A DNA stretch of 35,201 nucleotides from the NCBI GenBank assembly GCA_010030955.1, contig RHBP01000002.1:1-35201 (forward strand), given 5' to 3'. Shown in pieces: positions 1 to 7,343 of the stretch. Source of the DNA: Synechococcaceae bacterium WBB_10_009 (GTDB lineage Bacteria > Cyanobacteriota > Cyanobacteriia > PCC-6307 > Cyanobiaceae). Both the position numbers and the translations under genes were made by a program. The first letter of the stretch is position 1; every line of letters starts with the position of its first letter. The notes under the pieces are model-generated. The model did not search any database and was not told the DNA's origin. It saw nothing but the letters and a program-made list of their open reading frames with translations.

Positions 1-544
1 CGGCCTGGGGGCGCAGCTCCCAAGACGCAGCCAGGGTTTCGGGCTCCGGCCAATCGGCGCTGATGCGTTGCGCCTCCCCGCGCCACGGGCCACTCAATTG
101 CTCCAGGTCGAGGGGCGGACACTCGGCCTGCGGCGTGCCGTTGCGCCACTCGCGGATCAGCACCAGCTGATCAAAGCGGCCGTCGTCGCGGTGCAGCTGC
201 ACGAGGCGGTGGCGGCGGTCGCCATGGATGAAGCCAAACTCGCCGCCGAACACGCTGCCCGGTGCCACCTGCAGGGTGCCCTTGCAGAAGCTGCCGGAGC
301 TGAAGAACACCACCTGGCGCCCAAGGCTGCGGTAGTCCTCGCTGTGGTCACGAATGGGGGTTCCTCCCCGGTCGCCGGCGGCGTAGCGCCGCAGGCGGAA
401 GTGCACCAGGCGCTCCTCCGACCCCTGCTCAAGGCAGAGGATTGAATCGGTGCTCTCCAGCTCCTGGGCCTCGCGGCCGATGCCGGTGAAGGTGCCCAGC
501 CATTCGCCGAGGTTGCCGAGGAAGTTGTCCCACTGGCTGGCCAT
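1..544 (-). CDS. DUF3598 family protein (3' part outside window)
   Basis: The minus-strand frame opens at ATG (544-542) and stays open to the window edge, giving 181 codons, so the C-terminus is missing. The protein starts MASQWDNFLGNLGEWLGTF and has alternating aromatic and charged strands such as RLVHFRLRRY and GRQVVFFSSG. This matches, from memory, the cyanobacterial DUF3598 family, which is thought to adopt a calycin/lipocalin-like barrel related to bilin-binding proteins. No catalytic residues can be named. It follows the 4Fe-4S ferredoxin gene on the same strand after 33 bases and could share its transcript. The family call is fairly secure; the function is unknown. Confidence 0.7.
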   Translation of the reverse strand, partial: MASQWDNFLGNLGEWLGTFTGIGREAQELESTDSILCLEQGSEERLVHFRLRRYAAGDRGGTPIRDHSEDYRSLGRQVVFFSSGSFCKGTLQVAPGSVFGGEFGFIHGDRRHRLVQLHRDDGRFDQLVLIREWRNGTPQAECPPLDLEQLSGPWRGEAQRISADWPEPETLAASWELRPQA

Positions 545-577
545 GGAGGTGTGCGGGGGTGGTGTGCGGCCCGCGGC

Positions 578-802
578 TCAGCCGGCCTTCTGCAGGGAGG
601 GTTGCTCCTCCGGCAGGATCGCGCCCGCCACGGGGCACACCTGCAGGCAAATGCCGCAATCGATGCAGGTGTCGAAGTCGATCCAGAAAAAGGCGGTGCC
701 CTTGGCGTTGGCCCCGGTGCCCGGCTGGATGCAGGCCACCGGGCAAGCGTCCACGCAATCGGCCACCCCTTCACAAATGTCGGTGACGATGGTGTGGGCC
801 AT
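578..802 (-). CDS. 4Fe-4S (bacterial-type, 7Fe/8Fe-like) ferredoxin
   Basis: A 74-residue soluble electron carrier starting MAHTIVTDICEGVADC. Cysteines lie at C10, C16, C20 (followed by Pro), C24, then the classical C46-x2-C49-x2-C52-x3-C56-Pro set, so two iron-sulfur clusters are expected. The first half (C-x5-C-x3-CP-x2-C) is irregular and recalls Azotobacter-type ferredoxins, so one cluster may be 3Fe-4S. The frame is open upstream to 850, but those extra residues would overlap hisZ. ATG at 802 is preferred because cyanobacterial relatives start at this point and a TAGGAT box lies 23 nt upstream. Its partner enzyme is not evident from the neighbours. Confidence 0.88.
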   Translation of the reverse strand: MAHTIVTDICEGVADCVDACPVACIQPGTGANAKGTAFFWIDFDTCIDCGICLQVCPVAGAILPEEQPSLQKAG

Positions 803-825
803 GGGTGCGATGCCGGCGTGGCCGA

Positions 826-831
826 ATCCTA
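826..831 (-). promoter_or_regulatory. candidate -10 of the 4Fe-4S ferredoxin gene, formed from the hisZ stop codon
   Basis: Minus-strand TAGGAT (831-826); its TAG is the hisZ stop codon. It ends 23 nt before the ferredoxin ATG at 802. Confidence 0.35.
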
Positions 832-2010
832 GGCAGAGCCTTGGATCCAACGGGCCTCACGGCAGAGGCGCTGGCGGGCGATGGCCTCCGCCTCCGTGGC
901 ACTGCCGCAGGGCTGGTGGTGCAGCTCCGCCGCCTGGCCGGCCCCATGCAGCTGCTCCAGCAGATCCAGGGCCGGGCCCAGGTCCGCTGCGGTGGCCCAG
1001 GCCACCAACACCCTCCCCTGGGGCTCGGGTGCTGTGGCGTCGGTGCCCAGCAGCTCCCGCACCGCCTCCACATCCACCCCAAACCCAAGGCCGGTGGCTG
1101 CCCCCCCAAACCGGCTCACCAGGGCGTCGTAGCGGCCACCACTGGCGATGGCCACCGGGGCCTCCGCCCCTCGGCACACCAGCTTGAGCACCAGACCGTC
1201 GTAGAGGTCGAAGTGGGGCTGGAAGCTGGGGTCGAGCTGCAGGGTCACCCCCTGCCGGGCCGCCGCCGGGCCCAACCGTTTCAGGGTGTGGGCCAGCTGG
1301 TCGAGCACCGGGGTCGGTCCCAACAGCTGTTCCAGCTGGTAGAGCACCGGTTCCACATCGCCACGCAGGCGCATCAGCCCCTGCAGGGCCAGGCGTTGGT
1401 GGCCGGGCAGGTCGAGCTGCGCCAGGGCCAGGAGGTCGTACTGAATCAGGGCCCGGCGGGTGGCCAGCCGCTGCGGCTCGGGCACCTGCCCCAGCAACGT
1501 GGTGAGCACGGCGTGGTGCCCCACCAACAGCACCGGCCGGTGGGCAGCGTTGATCCCCAGCTGCCGCAGGCAGGCCAGCAGCAGCAGCAGCAATTCCCCA
1601 TCGCCAGCCCCGGGTTCCGAGCTGCCATCCCCCAGCAGCTCCACGCCGCTCTGCAAGCGCTCCTCAAAGCGGGGGCCGGTTTCCCCCTCCACCGTGCGGA
1701 ACACCGATCCGGCACTCCACAGCCGCAGGGGTCGCGGTCGCTGGCCCAGGCGGGTGCAGGCGGCACGGGCGATGGAGGCCGTCATCTCCGGCCGCAGCCC
1801 CAGGGGCTCGGCGGCCGCCACACGCACCAGTTCACGGTCGTTGATGCTGCCGCCGGCTTCGAGGGTTTCCAGCCGCTCCACCGCCGGTGGCGACACCTCG
1901 GCATAGCCCCACATCCGATACACGCCGGCCAGCTGCTCGCACAGCCAGCGGTTGGCCTCCACCTCGCGCGGGTTGAGGTCCCGGGCGCCAGCCGCCGGTT
2001 GCAGGGCCAT
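829..2010 (-). CDS. hisZ: ATP phosphoribosyltransferase regulatory subunit HisZ
   Basis: A 393-residue class II aminoacyl-tRNA-synthetase-like protein. HisZ is a catalytically dead histidyl-tRNA synthetase paralogue that pairs with short HisG to form the first enzyme of histidine synthesis and confers histidine feedback. The N-terminal half has the class II core (GARDLNPREVEANRWL, LRPEMTASIAR, FRTVEGETGPRF). A later glycine-rich block (ASGGRYDALVSRFGG, about residues 305-320) corresponds to the HisRS histidine-binding loop. The C-terminus is short for an authentic HisRS with an anticodon-binding domain, which supports HisZ. ATG at 2010 is chosen; upstream residues in the frame are low-complexity and overlap the neighbouring gene. 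It lies 29 bases after the phosphatase gene on the same strand. Confidence 0.85.
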   Translation of the reverse strand: MALQPAAGARDLNPREVEANRWLCEQLAGVYRMWGYAEVSPPAVERLETLEAGGSINDRELVRVAAAEPLGLRPEMTASIARAACTRLGQRPRPLRLWSAGSVFRTVEGETGPRFEERLQSGVELLGDGSSEPGAGDGELLLLLLACLRQLGINAAHRPVLLVGHHAVLTTLLGQVPEPQRLATRRALIQYDLLALAQLDLPGHQRLALQGLMRLRGDVEPVLYQLEQLLGPTPVLDQLAHTLKRLGPAAARQGVTLQLDPSFQPHFDLYDGLVLKLVCRGAEAPVAIASGGRYDALVSRFGGAATGLGFGVDVEAVRELLGTDATAPEPQGRVLVAWATAADLGPALDLLEQLHGAGQAAELHHQPCGSATEAEAIARQRLCREARWIQGSA

Positions 2011-2036
2011 GGTGAGCGTGCCGTCCCGAAGGGGTG

Positions 2037-2042
2037 ATCCTA
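2037..2042 (-). promoter_or_regulatory. candidate -10 of hisZ, formed from the phosphatase stop codon
   Basis: Minus-strand TAGGAT (2042-2037) within CCATAGGATC, a 10-mer shared with the dapF and coaD boxes. Its TAG is the stop of the inositol-monophosphatase-family gene, and it ends 26 nt before the hisZ ATG. Confidence 0.4.
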
Positions 2043-2960
2043 TGGAGCGGCGGCTGCGGCGCCATGGGGGGCATCCAGCTCCGGCGCCCCGAAACTGCTG
2101 CCCGGGAGGGGCCTGCATTGGGCCAGCCCGTCGATCAACGGCTGCCGCAGGCCAGGGGCGCAGGCAATGATCCGGCCCTCAGCCAGCTGGGCCGGCCCAC
2201 CGTCATAGGCGCAGACCACACCGCCCGCCCCTTCCACCAGGGCGATGCCCGCCGCCAGGTCCCACGGCGCCAGGCCCCGTTCCCAGTAGCCATCGAGGCG
2301 TCCGGCCGCCACAAAGGCCAGATCCACCGCCGCCGCCCCGCCCCGCCGCACGCCACGGCTGCGGTGGGTGAACCAGGCGAATTCGGCGTAGTTGTTGTCC
2401 AGTCGGGTGTGGCGGTCGTAGGCAAACCCCGTCACCAGCAGGGCCTGGCCCACCTCGGCGCACTGCGTGACCCGCAGGGGGCTGTCGTTGCACCAGGCCC
2501 CCAGACCCGGCGCCGACCAATACAGCTCCTGCAGCACGGGCACCGCCAGGGCCCCCAGCAGGGGCACGCCGGCCACCGTGAGCCCAACGGAGGTGCCGAA
2601 CAGCGGATAGCCGTGGGCGTAGTTGGTGGTGCCATCGAGGGGGTCGACACACCACTCCAGGGTTGAGCCGCGGCCTTCGCGTCGGCCCCCCTCTTCGGCC
2701 AACACCCCCAGCTCCGGCGTCTCCCGTTCGAGCACCGCCAGCACCGCCCGCTCCGCCGCCACATCGGCTTCGGTCACCAGGTCGCCGGCGCGGCCCTTCT
2801 CCCGGATCCGCTCCAGTTGACCGAAGTGCAGCCGCAATTGCTCGGCGCCCGCCTCCGCCGCACGGCGGGCCACGGCGGCCAGGGCCTCAAGCCGCCCCGC
2901 TGGCAGGGCCGCCGCCGCCAGTGCCGACGCGGTGAGGCAGGCGGGGGCTGGGCTGCTCAT
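2040..2960 (-). CDS. inositol monophosphatase family phosphatase
   Basis: A 306-residue Mg-dependent sugar/inositol phosphatase. The metal-binding signatures are complete: E89-E90 (LAEEGG), D106-P-L-D109-G-T (WCVDPLDGTTNYAHG) and the C-terminal W233-D234-LAAG. Members hydrolyse inositol-1-phosphate, fructose-1,6-bisphosphate, PAP or histidinol phosphate, and sequence alone cannot separate these. The gene starts with ATG overlapping the stop of the upstream 2Fe-2S ferredoxin in an ATGA (2957-2960), so translation is probably coupled. It sits just upstream of hisZ, which makes a histidinol-phosphatase (HisN-like) role worth considering as an inference. The Ala/Pro-rich N- and C-terminal ends look disordered. 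Confidence 0.88.
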   Translation of the reverse strand: MSSPAPACLTASALAAAALPAGRLEALAAVARRAAEAGAEQLRLHFGQLERIREKGRAGDLVTEADVAAERAVLAVLERETPELGVLAEEGGRREGRGSTLEWCVDPLDGTTNYAHGYPLFGTSVGLTVAGVPLLGALAVPVLQELYWSAPGLGAWCNDSPLRVTQCAEVGQALLVTGFAYDRHTRLDNNYAEFAWFTHRSRGVRRGGAAAVDLAFVAAGRLDGYWERGLAPWDLAAGIALVEGAGGVVCAYDGGPAQLAEGRIIACAPGLRQPLIDGLAQCRPLPGSSFGAPELDAPHGAAAAAP

Positions 2961-3322
2961 TCGTCGTCCAGCGGCAGGCCGGCCCGCACCTGTCCCCGGC
3001 CGAAGTGGCGGCCGAATTGCAGCTCATACACCTCGTCTTCGTCCTGGGTTTCCACCTCCAGGGGGCCGGTGGCGCGGGCCACGCACAGCAGGCCGTAGCC
3101 CCGGGAGCGCACCTCGCGGGAGAGGCCGAGGGCTTCGCGCTGGTCGATCGTGCCGTTGAGCACCCGCACGGCACAGGCGGTGCAGCAACCGTTGCGGCAA
3201 CTGAACGGCAGGGGCTGCCCCTGCTGCTCAAAACTGCGCAGGATGTAGTCGCCCTCCGGCACCTCGAGGGCAATGGTGCGGTTCTGCTGCCGCCAGTGGA
3301 CCGTGATCGGATGGGTGCGCAT
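2957..3322 (-). CDS. plant-type 2Fe-2S ferredoxin-like protein
   Basis: A 121-residue electron-transfer protein with the plant-type [2Fe-2S] pattern C42-x4-C47-x2-C50-x29-C80 (SCRNGCCTAC ... GLLC). An additional Cys46 beside Cys47 is not a usual ligand. The fold spans about residues 5-95, and an acidic tail (QDEDEVYELQFG) follows. It is somewhat longer than photosynthetic PetF (about 97 residues), so it is probably a specialised ferredoxin rather than the main photosystem I acceptor. It overlaps the downstream phosphatase gene by 4 bases. A TAGCAG box lies 27 nt upstream on the minus strand, back to back with the presumed tRNA promoter. Confidence 0.88.
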   Translation of the reverse strand: MRTHPITVHWRQQNRTIALEVPEGDYILRSFEQQGQPLPFSCRNGCCTACAVRVLNGTIDQREALGLSREVRSRGYGLLCVARATGPLEVETQDEDEVYELQFGRHFGRGQVRAGLPLDDE

Positions 3323-3353
3323 GCCGGCGACCGGAGGCGGAAGAGGTGACTGC

Positions 3354-3359
3354 TACATT
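3354..3359 (+). promoter_or_regulatory. candidate -10 element of tRNA-Ser
   Basis: TACATT preceded by TG at one-base spacing (an extended -10 look), 50 nt upstream of the tRNA. There is no convincing -35. A 7-bp stem (CGCTGCG/CGCAGCG, 3378-3396) lies in the presumed leader and could guide 5' processing. Confidence 0.35.
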
Positions 3360-3409
3360 CTCAACGTTGCCCCGCTCCGCTGCGCATTCCGCAGCGATTT
3401 GCCCCTCGC

Positions 3410-3496
3410 GGAGAGGTGGCCGAGTGGTCGAAGGCGCAGCACTGGAAATGCTGTATAGGGGCAACTCTATCGAGGGTTCGAATCCCTCCCTCTCCG
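3410..3496 (+). tRNA. tRNA-Ser (anticodon GGA)
   Basis: An 87-nt class II tRNA. The acceptor arms GGAGAGG (3410-3416) and CCTCTCC (3489-3495) pair perfectly and are followed by discriminator G. The anticodon stem CAGCA/TGCTG closes the loop CTGGAAA, giving anticodon GGA, which reads UCC and UCU. A long variable arm (TATAGGGGCAACTCTAT region) and the T-arm GAGGGTTCGAATCCCTC are typical of serine tRNA. CCA is not encoded. A Rho-independent terminator follows directly. Confidence 0.96.
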
Positions 3497-3608
3497 TTGA
3501 TCAGCCGCCCCTCCGCCCCTGGGGCGGCTTTTTCATGGCGATGTTGCGGCCCGTTGATGTTGATCAACGGCTCCGATCCATCGGCCGTTGCAGACAGTGA
3601 ATCAACGG
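3494..3608 (+). repeat. four copies of CCGTTGAT / ATCAACGG between tRNA-Ser and dnaK
   Basis: CCGTTGAT occurs on the plus strand at 3494-3501 (overlapping the tRNA 3' end) and 3551-3558. Its complement ATCAACGG is at 3563-3570 and 3601-3608. The middle two form a perfect 8-bp inverted repeat with a GTTG spacer (3551-3570), and the two reverse copies extend to the 10-mer ATCAACGGCT. The role is unknown; an operator, or scarring from the tRNA end, are both possible. Confidence 0.6.
3504..3533 (+). terminator. Rho-independent terminator after tRNA-Ser
   Basis: Perfect 8-bp stem GCCGCCCC (3504-3511) / GGGGCGGC (3521-3528) with a 9-nt loop, followed at once by five T residues. It ends the tRNA transcript and insulates dnaK. 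Confidence 0.88.
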
Positions 3609-3671
3609 CTGATTGCCCTCGCCTCCGGGGTGCGGTGGCCATCGAGCCGGGCTGGTTTGGCCCGGGGCCGG

Positions 3672-3677
3672 TAGCGT
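3672..3677 (+). promoter_or_regulatory. candidate -10 element of dnaK
   Basis: TAGCGT, the same hexamer seen 27 nt before pgi, lies 41 nt upstream of the dnaK TTG codon. No good -35 is visible. Hairpins flank it (CCGGGC/GCCCGG at 3647-3665; GGGGCT/AGCCCC at 3679-3699). Confidence 0.3.
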
Positions 3678-3718
3678 TGGGGCTCTCCAATCCAGCCCCC
3701 GGGGGAACGGACAGGCAC

Positions 3719-5881
3719 TTGGCACGGATCGTTGGCATCGACCTTGGCACCACCAATTCGGTGGTGGCGGTGTTGGAGGGTGGACGCCCCCAGGTGATCG
3801 CCAGCGCCGAGGGCAGCCGCACCACCCCCTCGGTGGTGGGATTCAGCAAGGACCAGGAGCTGCTGGTGGGGCAGCTGGCCCGCCGCCAACTGGTGCTCAA
3901 CCCCCGCAACACCTTCGCCAACCTCAAGCGGTTCGTCGGCCGTCAGTGGGACGAACTCGAGGACAGCAGCCTGTCGGTGCCCTACACGGTGCGGGCCAAC
4001 GACCAGGGCAACGTGCGCGTGGTTTGCCCCGCCACCGAGCGGGAGTACGCGCCTGAGGAGTTGGTGGCGTCGATCCTGCGCAAGTTGGTGGACGACGCCG
4101 GCACCTACCTGGGGGAACCGGTGGAGGCGGCGGTGATCACCGTGCCCGCTTACTTCAACGACGCCCAGCGCCAGGCCACCCGCGATGCCGGCCGCCTCGC
4201 GGGCCTCACGGTGGAGCGCATCCTCAACGAGCCCACGGCAGCGGCCCTGGCCTACGGCTTCGACCGCAGCACCGTCAAGCGGGTGCTGGTGTTCGACCTG
4301 GGGGGCGGCACCTTTGACGTGTCGGTGTTGCGCATCGCCCAGGGGGTGTTTGACGTCAAGGCCACCAGCGGCGACACCCAACTGGGGGGCAACGACTGGG
4401 ATCGGCGGATCGTGGATTGGCTGGCGGATCGCTTTCAGGCGGAGCACAGCGTTGATCTGCGCCGCGACCGGCAGGCCCTGCAGCGGCTCACGGAGGCGGC
4501 TGAAAAGGCCAAGATCGAGCTGAGCGGCGTGCAGAGCACCCCCATCTCGTTGCCGTTCATTGCCACAGGCCCCGACGGCCCGCTGCACATCGAAACCACG
4601 CTGGAGCGCAGCGTGTTTGAAGGGCTGTGCCCCGACCTGCTGGATCGCCTGTTGCGGCCGGTGCAGCGGGCCCTGCGCGATTCCGGGCTGGCGGCGGAGG
4701 ACATCGACGACGTGGTGCTGGTGGGGGGATCCACCCGCATGCCGATGGTGCAGCAAATGGTGCGCACCTTGGTGCCCCTGGAGCCCTGCCAGTCGGTGAA
4801 CCCCGACGAGGTGGTGGCGATCGGGGCCGCCGTGCAGGCCGGGATCCTCACGGGTGAGTTGCGCGATCTGATGCTCAACGACGTGACGCCGTTGTCGTTG
4901 GGGCTGGAGACCATCGGCGGCGTCATGAAGGTGCTGATCCCGCGCAACACGCCGATCCCCGTGCGCAAAAGCGATGTGTTCAGCACCTCGGAGCCCAACC
5001 AGAGCTCCGTGGAGGTGCATGTGTTGCAGGGGGAGCGGCAGATGGCCGAGGGCAACAAAAGCCTCGGACGCTTCCGGCTCTCCGGCATCCCCCCGGCCCC
5101 CCGCGGGGTGCCCCAGGTGCAGGTGTCGTTCGACATTGACGCCAATGGCCTGTTGCAGGTGTCCGCCACCGACCGCACCACCGGCCGTCAGCAGAGCGTC
5201 AGCATCCAAGGCGGCTCCAACCTCAGCGAAGGGGAGATCAAGCAGCTGATCGAGGAGGCGGAGCGCAAGGCCTCGGAGGACCGCCGCCGCAAGGCGGAGA
5301 TCGACCGTCGCAACCGGGCGCTCACATTGGTGGCCCAGGCGGAGCGCCGCCTGCGGGATGCCGCCCTGGAGTTGGGGCCCTACGGCGCTGAACGCCAGCA
5401 GCGGGCGGTGGAGGTGGCCATGCGCGATGTGCAGGAGCAACTCAACGCCGACGACCTCACGGATCTCGACCTTTCGGTGAGCCAGCTGCAGGAGGCCCTC
5501 TATGGCCTCAACCGGCGGCTGGCCAAGGAGCGCAGCCAGGACAGCAATCCGCTGCAGGGCCTCAAAAACACCCTCGGGTCCCTCAAGGATGAGTTGTTTG
5601 CCGACGACGATTGGGATGACTGGGACCGCGGCCGCAGCCGTGATCCGTGGGCCGACAGCAGTTGGGGCGCCAGTGCCCGCTCGGGGTTGGGCTTCAACGG
5701 CGGATCCGGTGCGAGCAATGGCTACCCAAGCCGCTACGACCGTGATCGCTATGACCAAGACCGCTACGACCAAGGCCGCTATGACCAAGCCCGCTACGAC
5801 GACCGTGACCGCGACCCGGTGACCCCGCGGCGCACCTCACGGCAGGACCCCTTTGATGGGGATCCCTGGGCTGAGGACTGA
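3719..5881 (+). CDS. dnaK: chaperone protein DnaK (Hsp70)
   Basis: A 720-residue Hsp70. The ATPase domain carries the phosphate-1 loop (IVGIDLGTTNSVV), FDLGGGTFDVSVL and VVLVGGSTRMPMVQ. The substrate-binding domain begins near NDVTPLSLGLET, followed by a helical lid (EEAERKASEDRRRKAEIDRR). The frame is open back through the tRNA, so the start must be internal. TTG at 3719 places residue 2 where homologues begin (ARIVGIDLG) and no ATG or GTG is near. At 720 residues it exceeds E. coli DnaK (638), the excess being a C-terminal low-complexity tail with five RYD-type pentapeptides and no EEVD-like end. Cyanobacteria usually carry several dnaK genes; this resembles the picocyanobacterial copy with a long tail. 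A DnaJ-like gene follows after 5 bases. Confidence 0.95.
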   Translation: MARIVGIDLGTTNSVVAVLEGGRPQVIASAEGSRTTPSVVGFSKDQELLVGQLARRQLVLNPRNTFANLKRFVGRQWDELEDSSLSVPYTVRANDQGNVRVVCPATEREYAPEELVASILRKLVDDAGTYLGEPVEAAVITVPAYFNDAQRQATRDAGRLAGLTVERILNEPTAAALAYGFDRSTVKRVLVFDLGGGTFDVSVLRIAQGVFDVKATSGDTQLGGNDWDRRIVDWLADRFQAEHSVDLRRDRQALQRLTEAAEKAKIELSGVQSTPISLPFIATGPDGPLHIETTLERSVFEGLCPDLLDRLLRPVQRALRDSGLAAEDIDDVVLVGGSTRMPMVQQMVRTLVPLEPCQSVNPDEVVAIGAAVQAGILTGELRDLMLNDVTPLSLGLETIGGVMKVLIPRNTPIPVRKSDVFSTSEPNQSSVEVHVLQGERQMAEGNKSLGRFRLSGIPPAPRGVPQVQVSFDIDANGLLQVSATDRTTGRQQSVSIQGGSNLSEGEIKQLIEEAERKASEDRRRKAEIDRRNRALTLVAQAERRLRDAALELGPYGAERQQRAVEVAMRDVQEQLNADDLTDLDLSVSQLQEALYGLNRRLAKERSQDSNPLQGLKNTLGSLKDELFADDDWDDWDRGRSRDPWADSSWGASARSGLGFNGGSGASNGYPSRYDRDRYDQDRYDQGRYDQARYDDRDRDPVTPRRTSRQDPFDGDPWAED
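5732..5806 (+). repeat. five tandem 15-bp repeats in the dnaK 3' end
   Basis: Units CGCTAYGACCRWGRY run in frame from 5732, 5747, 5762, 5777 and 5792, encoding RYDRD, RYDQD, RYDQG, RYDQA and RYDDR (DnaK residues 672-696). Alternate units use TAC and TAT, suggesting expansion in pairs. The result is a hydrophilic, aromatic-dotted disordered tail. Confidence 0.9.
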
Positions 5882-5886
5882 GCGCC

Positions 5887-6873
5887 GTGGCCGCAGCCCC
5901 GGCTCAGGGAGCCCCCGTCAACCACTGGGCCGTGCTGGGCCTGGAGCCCGGTGCCGATGCCGTGAGCCTCAAGCGCGCCTTCCGGCAGCAGGCCCGCCGT
6001 TGGCATCCCGACCTGAACGGCAACGACCCCCACGCCGAGGAGCAATTCAAGGCGGTCAATGAGGCCTATGCGGTGCTCAGCGACCCCCAGCGCCGCCAGC
6101 AGTGGGAGCAGGCCATCGATCCCGCCGATGCCGCCGCCGCGGGGCTCGACCCCTTCGCCCGTGGCTTCCCCGACTTCGACGACTACCTCGACACGCTGTT
6201 TGGACGCCCCAGACGCCGCCAGCGCAACCCCATGCCGTGGCGCGATGCCGATGGCACCGACCTGGATGCCGACAGCGGGTCCGAGGCTGATCTGGATGCT
6301 CAGCCCGAGCCGGAACCCCCGCGGGGCCGCGGTGATGTGACGCCATCCCCATCCCCACCGCCCCCGGTGAGCCTCACCGCAGACCTGGAATCGGTGGTGG
6401 AGCTCACCCCGGACCAGGCCCTGCACGGCGAGCGGGTGGAGCTGGATCTGCCGGATGGCTCCTGCGTGGAGGTGTGGACCCCGGCGTTGGCGGGCGATGG
6501 TTGGCGTCTGCGACTGGCCGGTGTGGCCCCCGGCGGCGGCGACCATTTTCTGCAGTTGCGGGTGCGCACTTCGGAGGGGCTGCGCATCGATGGGCTGCGG
6601 GTGCTGTACCGCTTGGAGATCCCACCGGCGGATGGCGCCCTGGGGTGCATGGTGGTGGTGCCCACCCTGGAGGGCCCGGTGCAACTGCGTGTGCCGCCGG
6701 GGTCCTCCAGTGGCCGCCTGTTGCGGCTCCGGGGCCGGGGCCTCAGCCGCGGGCAGGAGCGGGGCGATCAATTGGTGGAGATCCGCTTGGTGGTGCCCCA
6801 GGACCTCACGGAGGCGGAGCTGGCGCTCTACCGCCGCCTGCAGGAACTGGCCACCCAGTGGGACGGCGGCTGA
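5887..6873 (+). CDS. dnaJ: DnaJ-like co-chaperone (CbpA type, no zinc finger)
   Basis: A 328-residue J-domain protein that stimulates Hsp70 ATP hydrolysis and delivers substrates. The J domain spans about residues 12-78 and has the HPD motif at H40-P41-D42 (RRWHPDLNGND). A linker rich in Asp, Pro and Glu (about 95-160) replaces the Gly/Phe region and no CxxCxGxG zinc repeats are present. The C-terminal substrate-binding barrels start near SLTADLESVVELTPDQALHG and include VPPGSSSGRLLRLRGRGL. This makes it type II/CbpA-like. It starts with GTG 5 bases after dnaK, so the two are almost certainly co-transcribed and partner each other. Type I DnaJ would have to lie elsewhere in the genome. Confidence 0.9.
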   Translation: MAAAPAQGAPVNHWAVLGLEPGADAVSLKRAFRQQARRWHPDLNGNDPHAEEQFKAVNEAYAVLSDPQRRQQWEQAIDPADAAAAGLDPFARGFPDFDDYLDTLFGRPRRRQRNPMPWRDADGTDLDADSGSEADLDAQPEPEPPRGRGDVTPSPSPPPPVSLTADLESVVELTPDQALHGERVELDLPDGSCVEVWTPALAGDGWRLRLAGVAPGGGDHFLQLRVRTSEGLRIDGLRVLYRLEIPPADGALGCMVVVPTLEGPVQLRVPPGSSSGRLLRLRGRGLSRGQERGDQLVEIRLVVPQDLTEAELALYRRLQELATQWDGG

Positions 6874-6929
6874 GCCAGGCGCCAACCGCGTGATCAATGA
6901 GACACTGAGGGCCGCCCCCCTGCGCACCG

Positions 6930-7343
6930 ATGTCGGTCCACGTCCTGCTGTTTGACGCCGGCAGCGAGAACGAGGGCATCCATTCCCTCGAACTCAATGG
7001 CACCACGGTGGTGCTGCTGTTTGAGGACCGCGACGACGCCGAGCGGTATGCCGGCCTGCTGGAGGCCCAGGACTTCCCCGCTCCCACCGTGGAGGCCCTC
7101 GACCGCGCCGAAATGGAAGCGTTCTGTGGCAATGCCGGCTACGAAGCTCGCTTCGTGCCGGCGGGGTTCCTGCCGCAGACCGCCGAGGAGCGCCTGCTGA
7201 TTGCCCCCCCGGAGCGCAACATGGACGTGACCTCCTGGCGCGACCAGGAGGAGCCCGCAGCGGCCATGGCCGAGCCGGACACCGCGGGCGGTGGCAATGC
7301 CGAGCTCGAGGCGTTCCGCCGCCGGCTCGAGGGGCTGCTGTGA
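6930..7343 (+). CDS. DUF3110 domain-containing protein
   Basis: A 137-residue cytoplasmic protein. The N-terminal ~90 residues (MSVHVLLFDAGSENEGIHSL, then VVLLFEDRDDAERYAGLLEAQDFPAP) match the small cyanobacterial/plastid DUF3110 family, a ferredoxin-like alpha-beta fold of unknown role. The tail is acidic and Ala-rich and ends in a short helix. ATG at 6930 starts 56 bases after dnaJ on the same strand. Its stop overlaps the murQ GTG start (GTGA at 7340-7343), which indicates translational coupling. No active site can be named. Confidence 0.75.
   Translation: MSVHVLLFDAGSENEGIHSLELNGTTVVLLFEDRDDAERYAGLLEAQDFPAPTVEALDRAEMEAFCGNAGYEARFVPAGFLPQTAEERLLIAPPERNMDVTSWRDQEEPAAAMAEPDTAGGGNAELEAFRRRLEGLL

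Noticed and set aside
3416..3718. N-terminal extension of dnaK into the tRNA region
   Set aside because: It would translate the tRNA and its terminator; homologues begin at the TTG used here.
3494..3720. CIRCE/HrcA operator upstream of dnaK
   Set aside because: The TTAGCACTC-N9-GAGTGCTAA inverted repeat is absent; the repeats present are a different sequence.
3602..5788. A 728-codon open frame antisense to dnaK
   Set aside because: His/Ala/Val-rich shadow translation with no recognisable motif; dnaK on the plus strand is certain.
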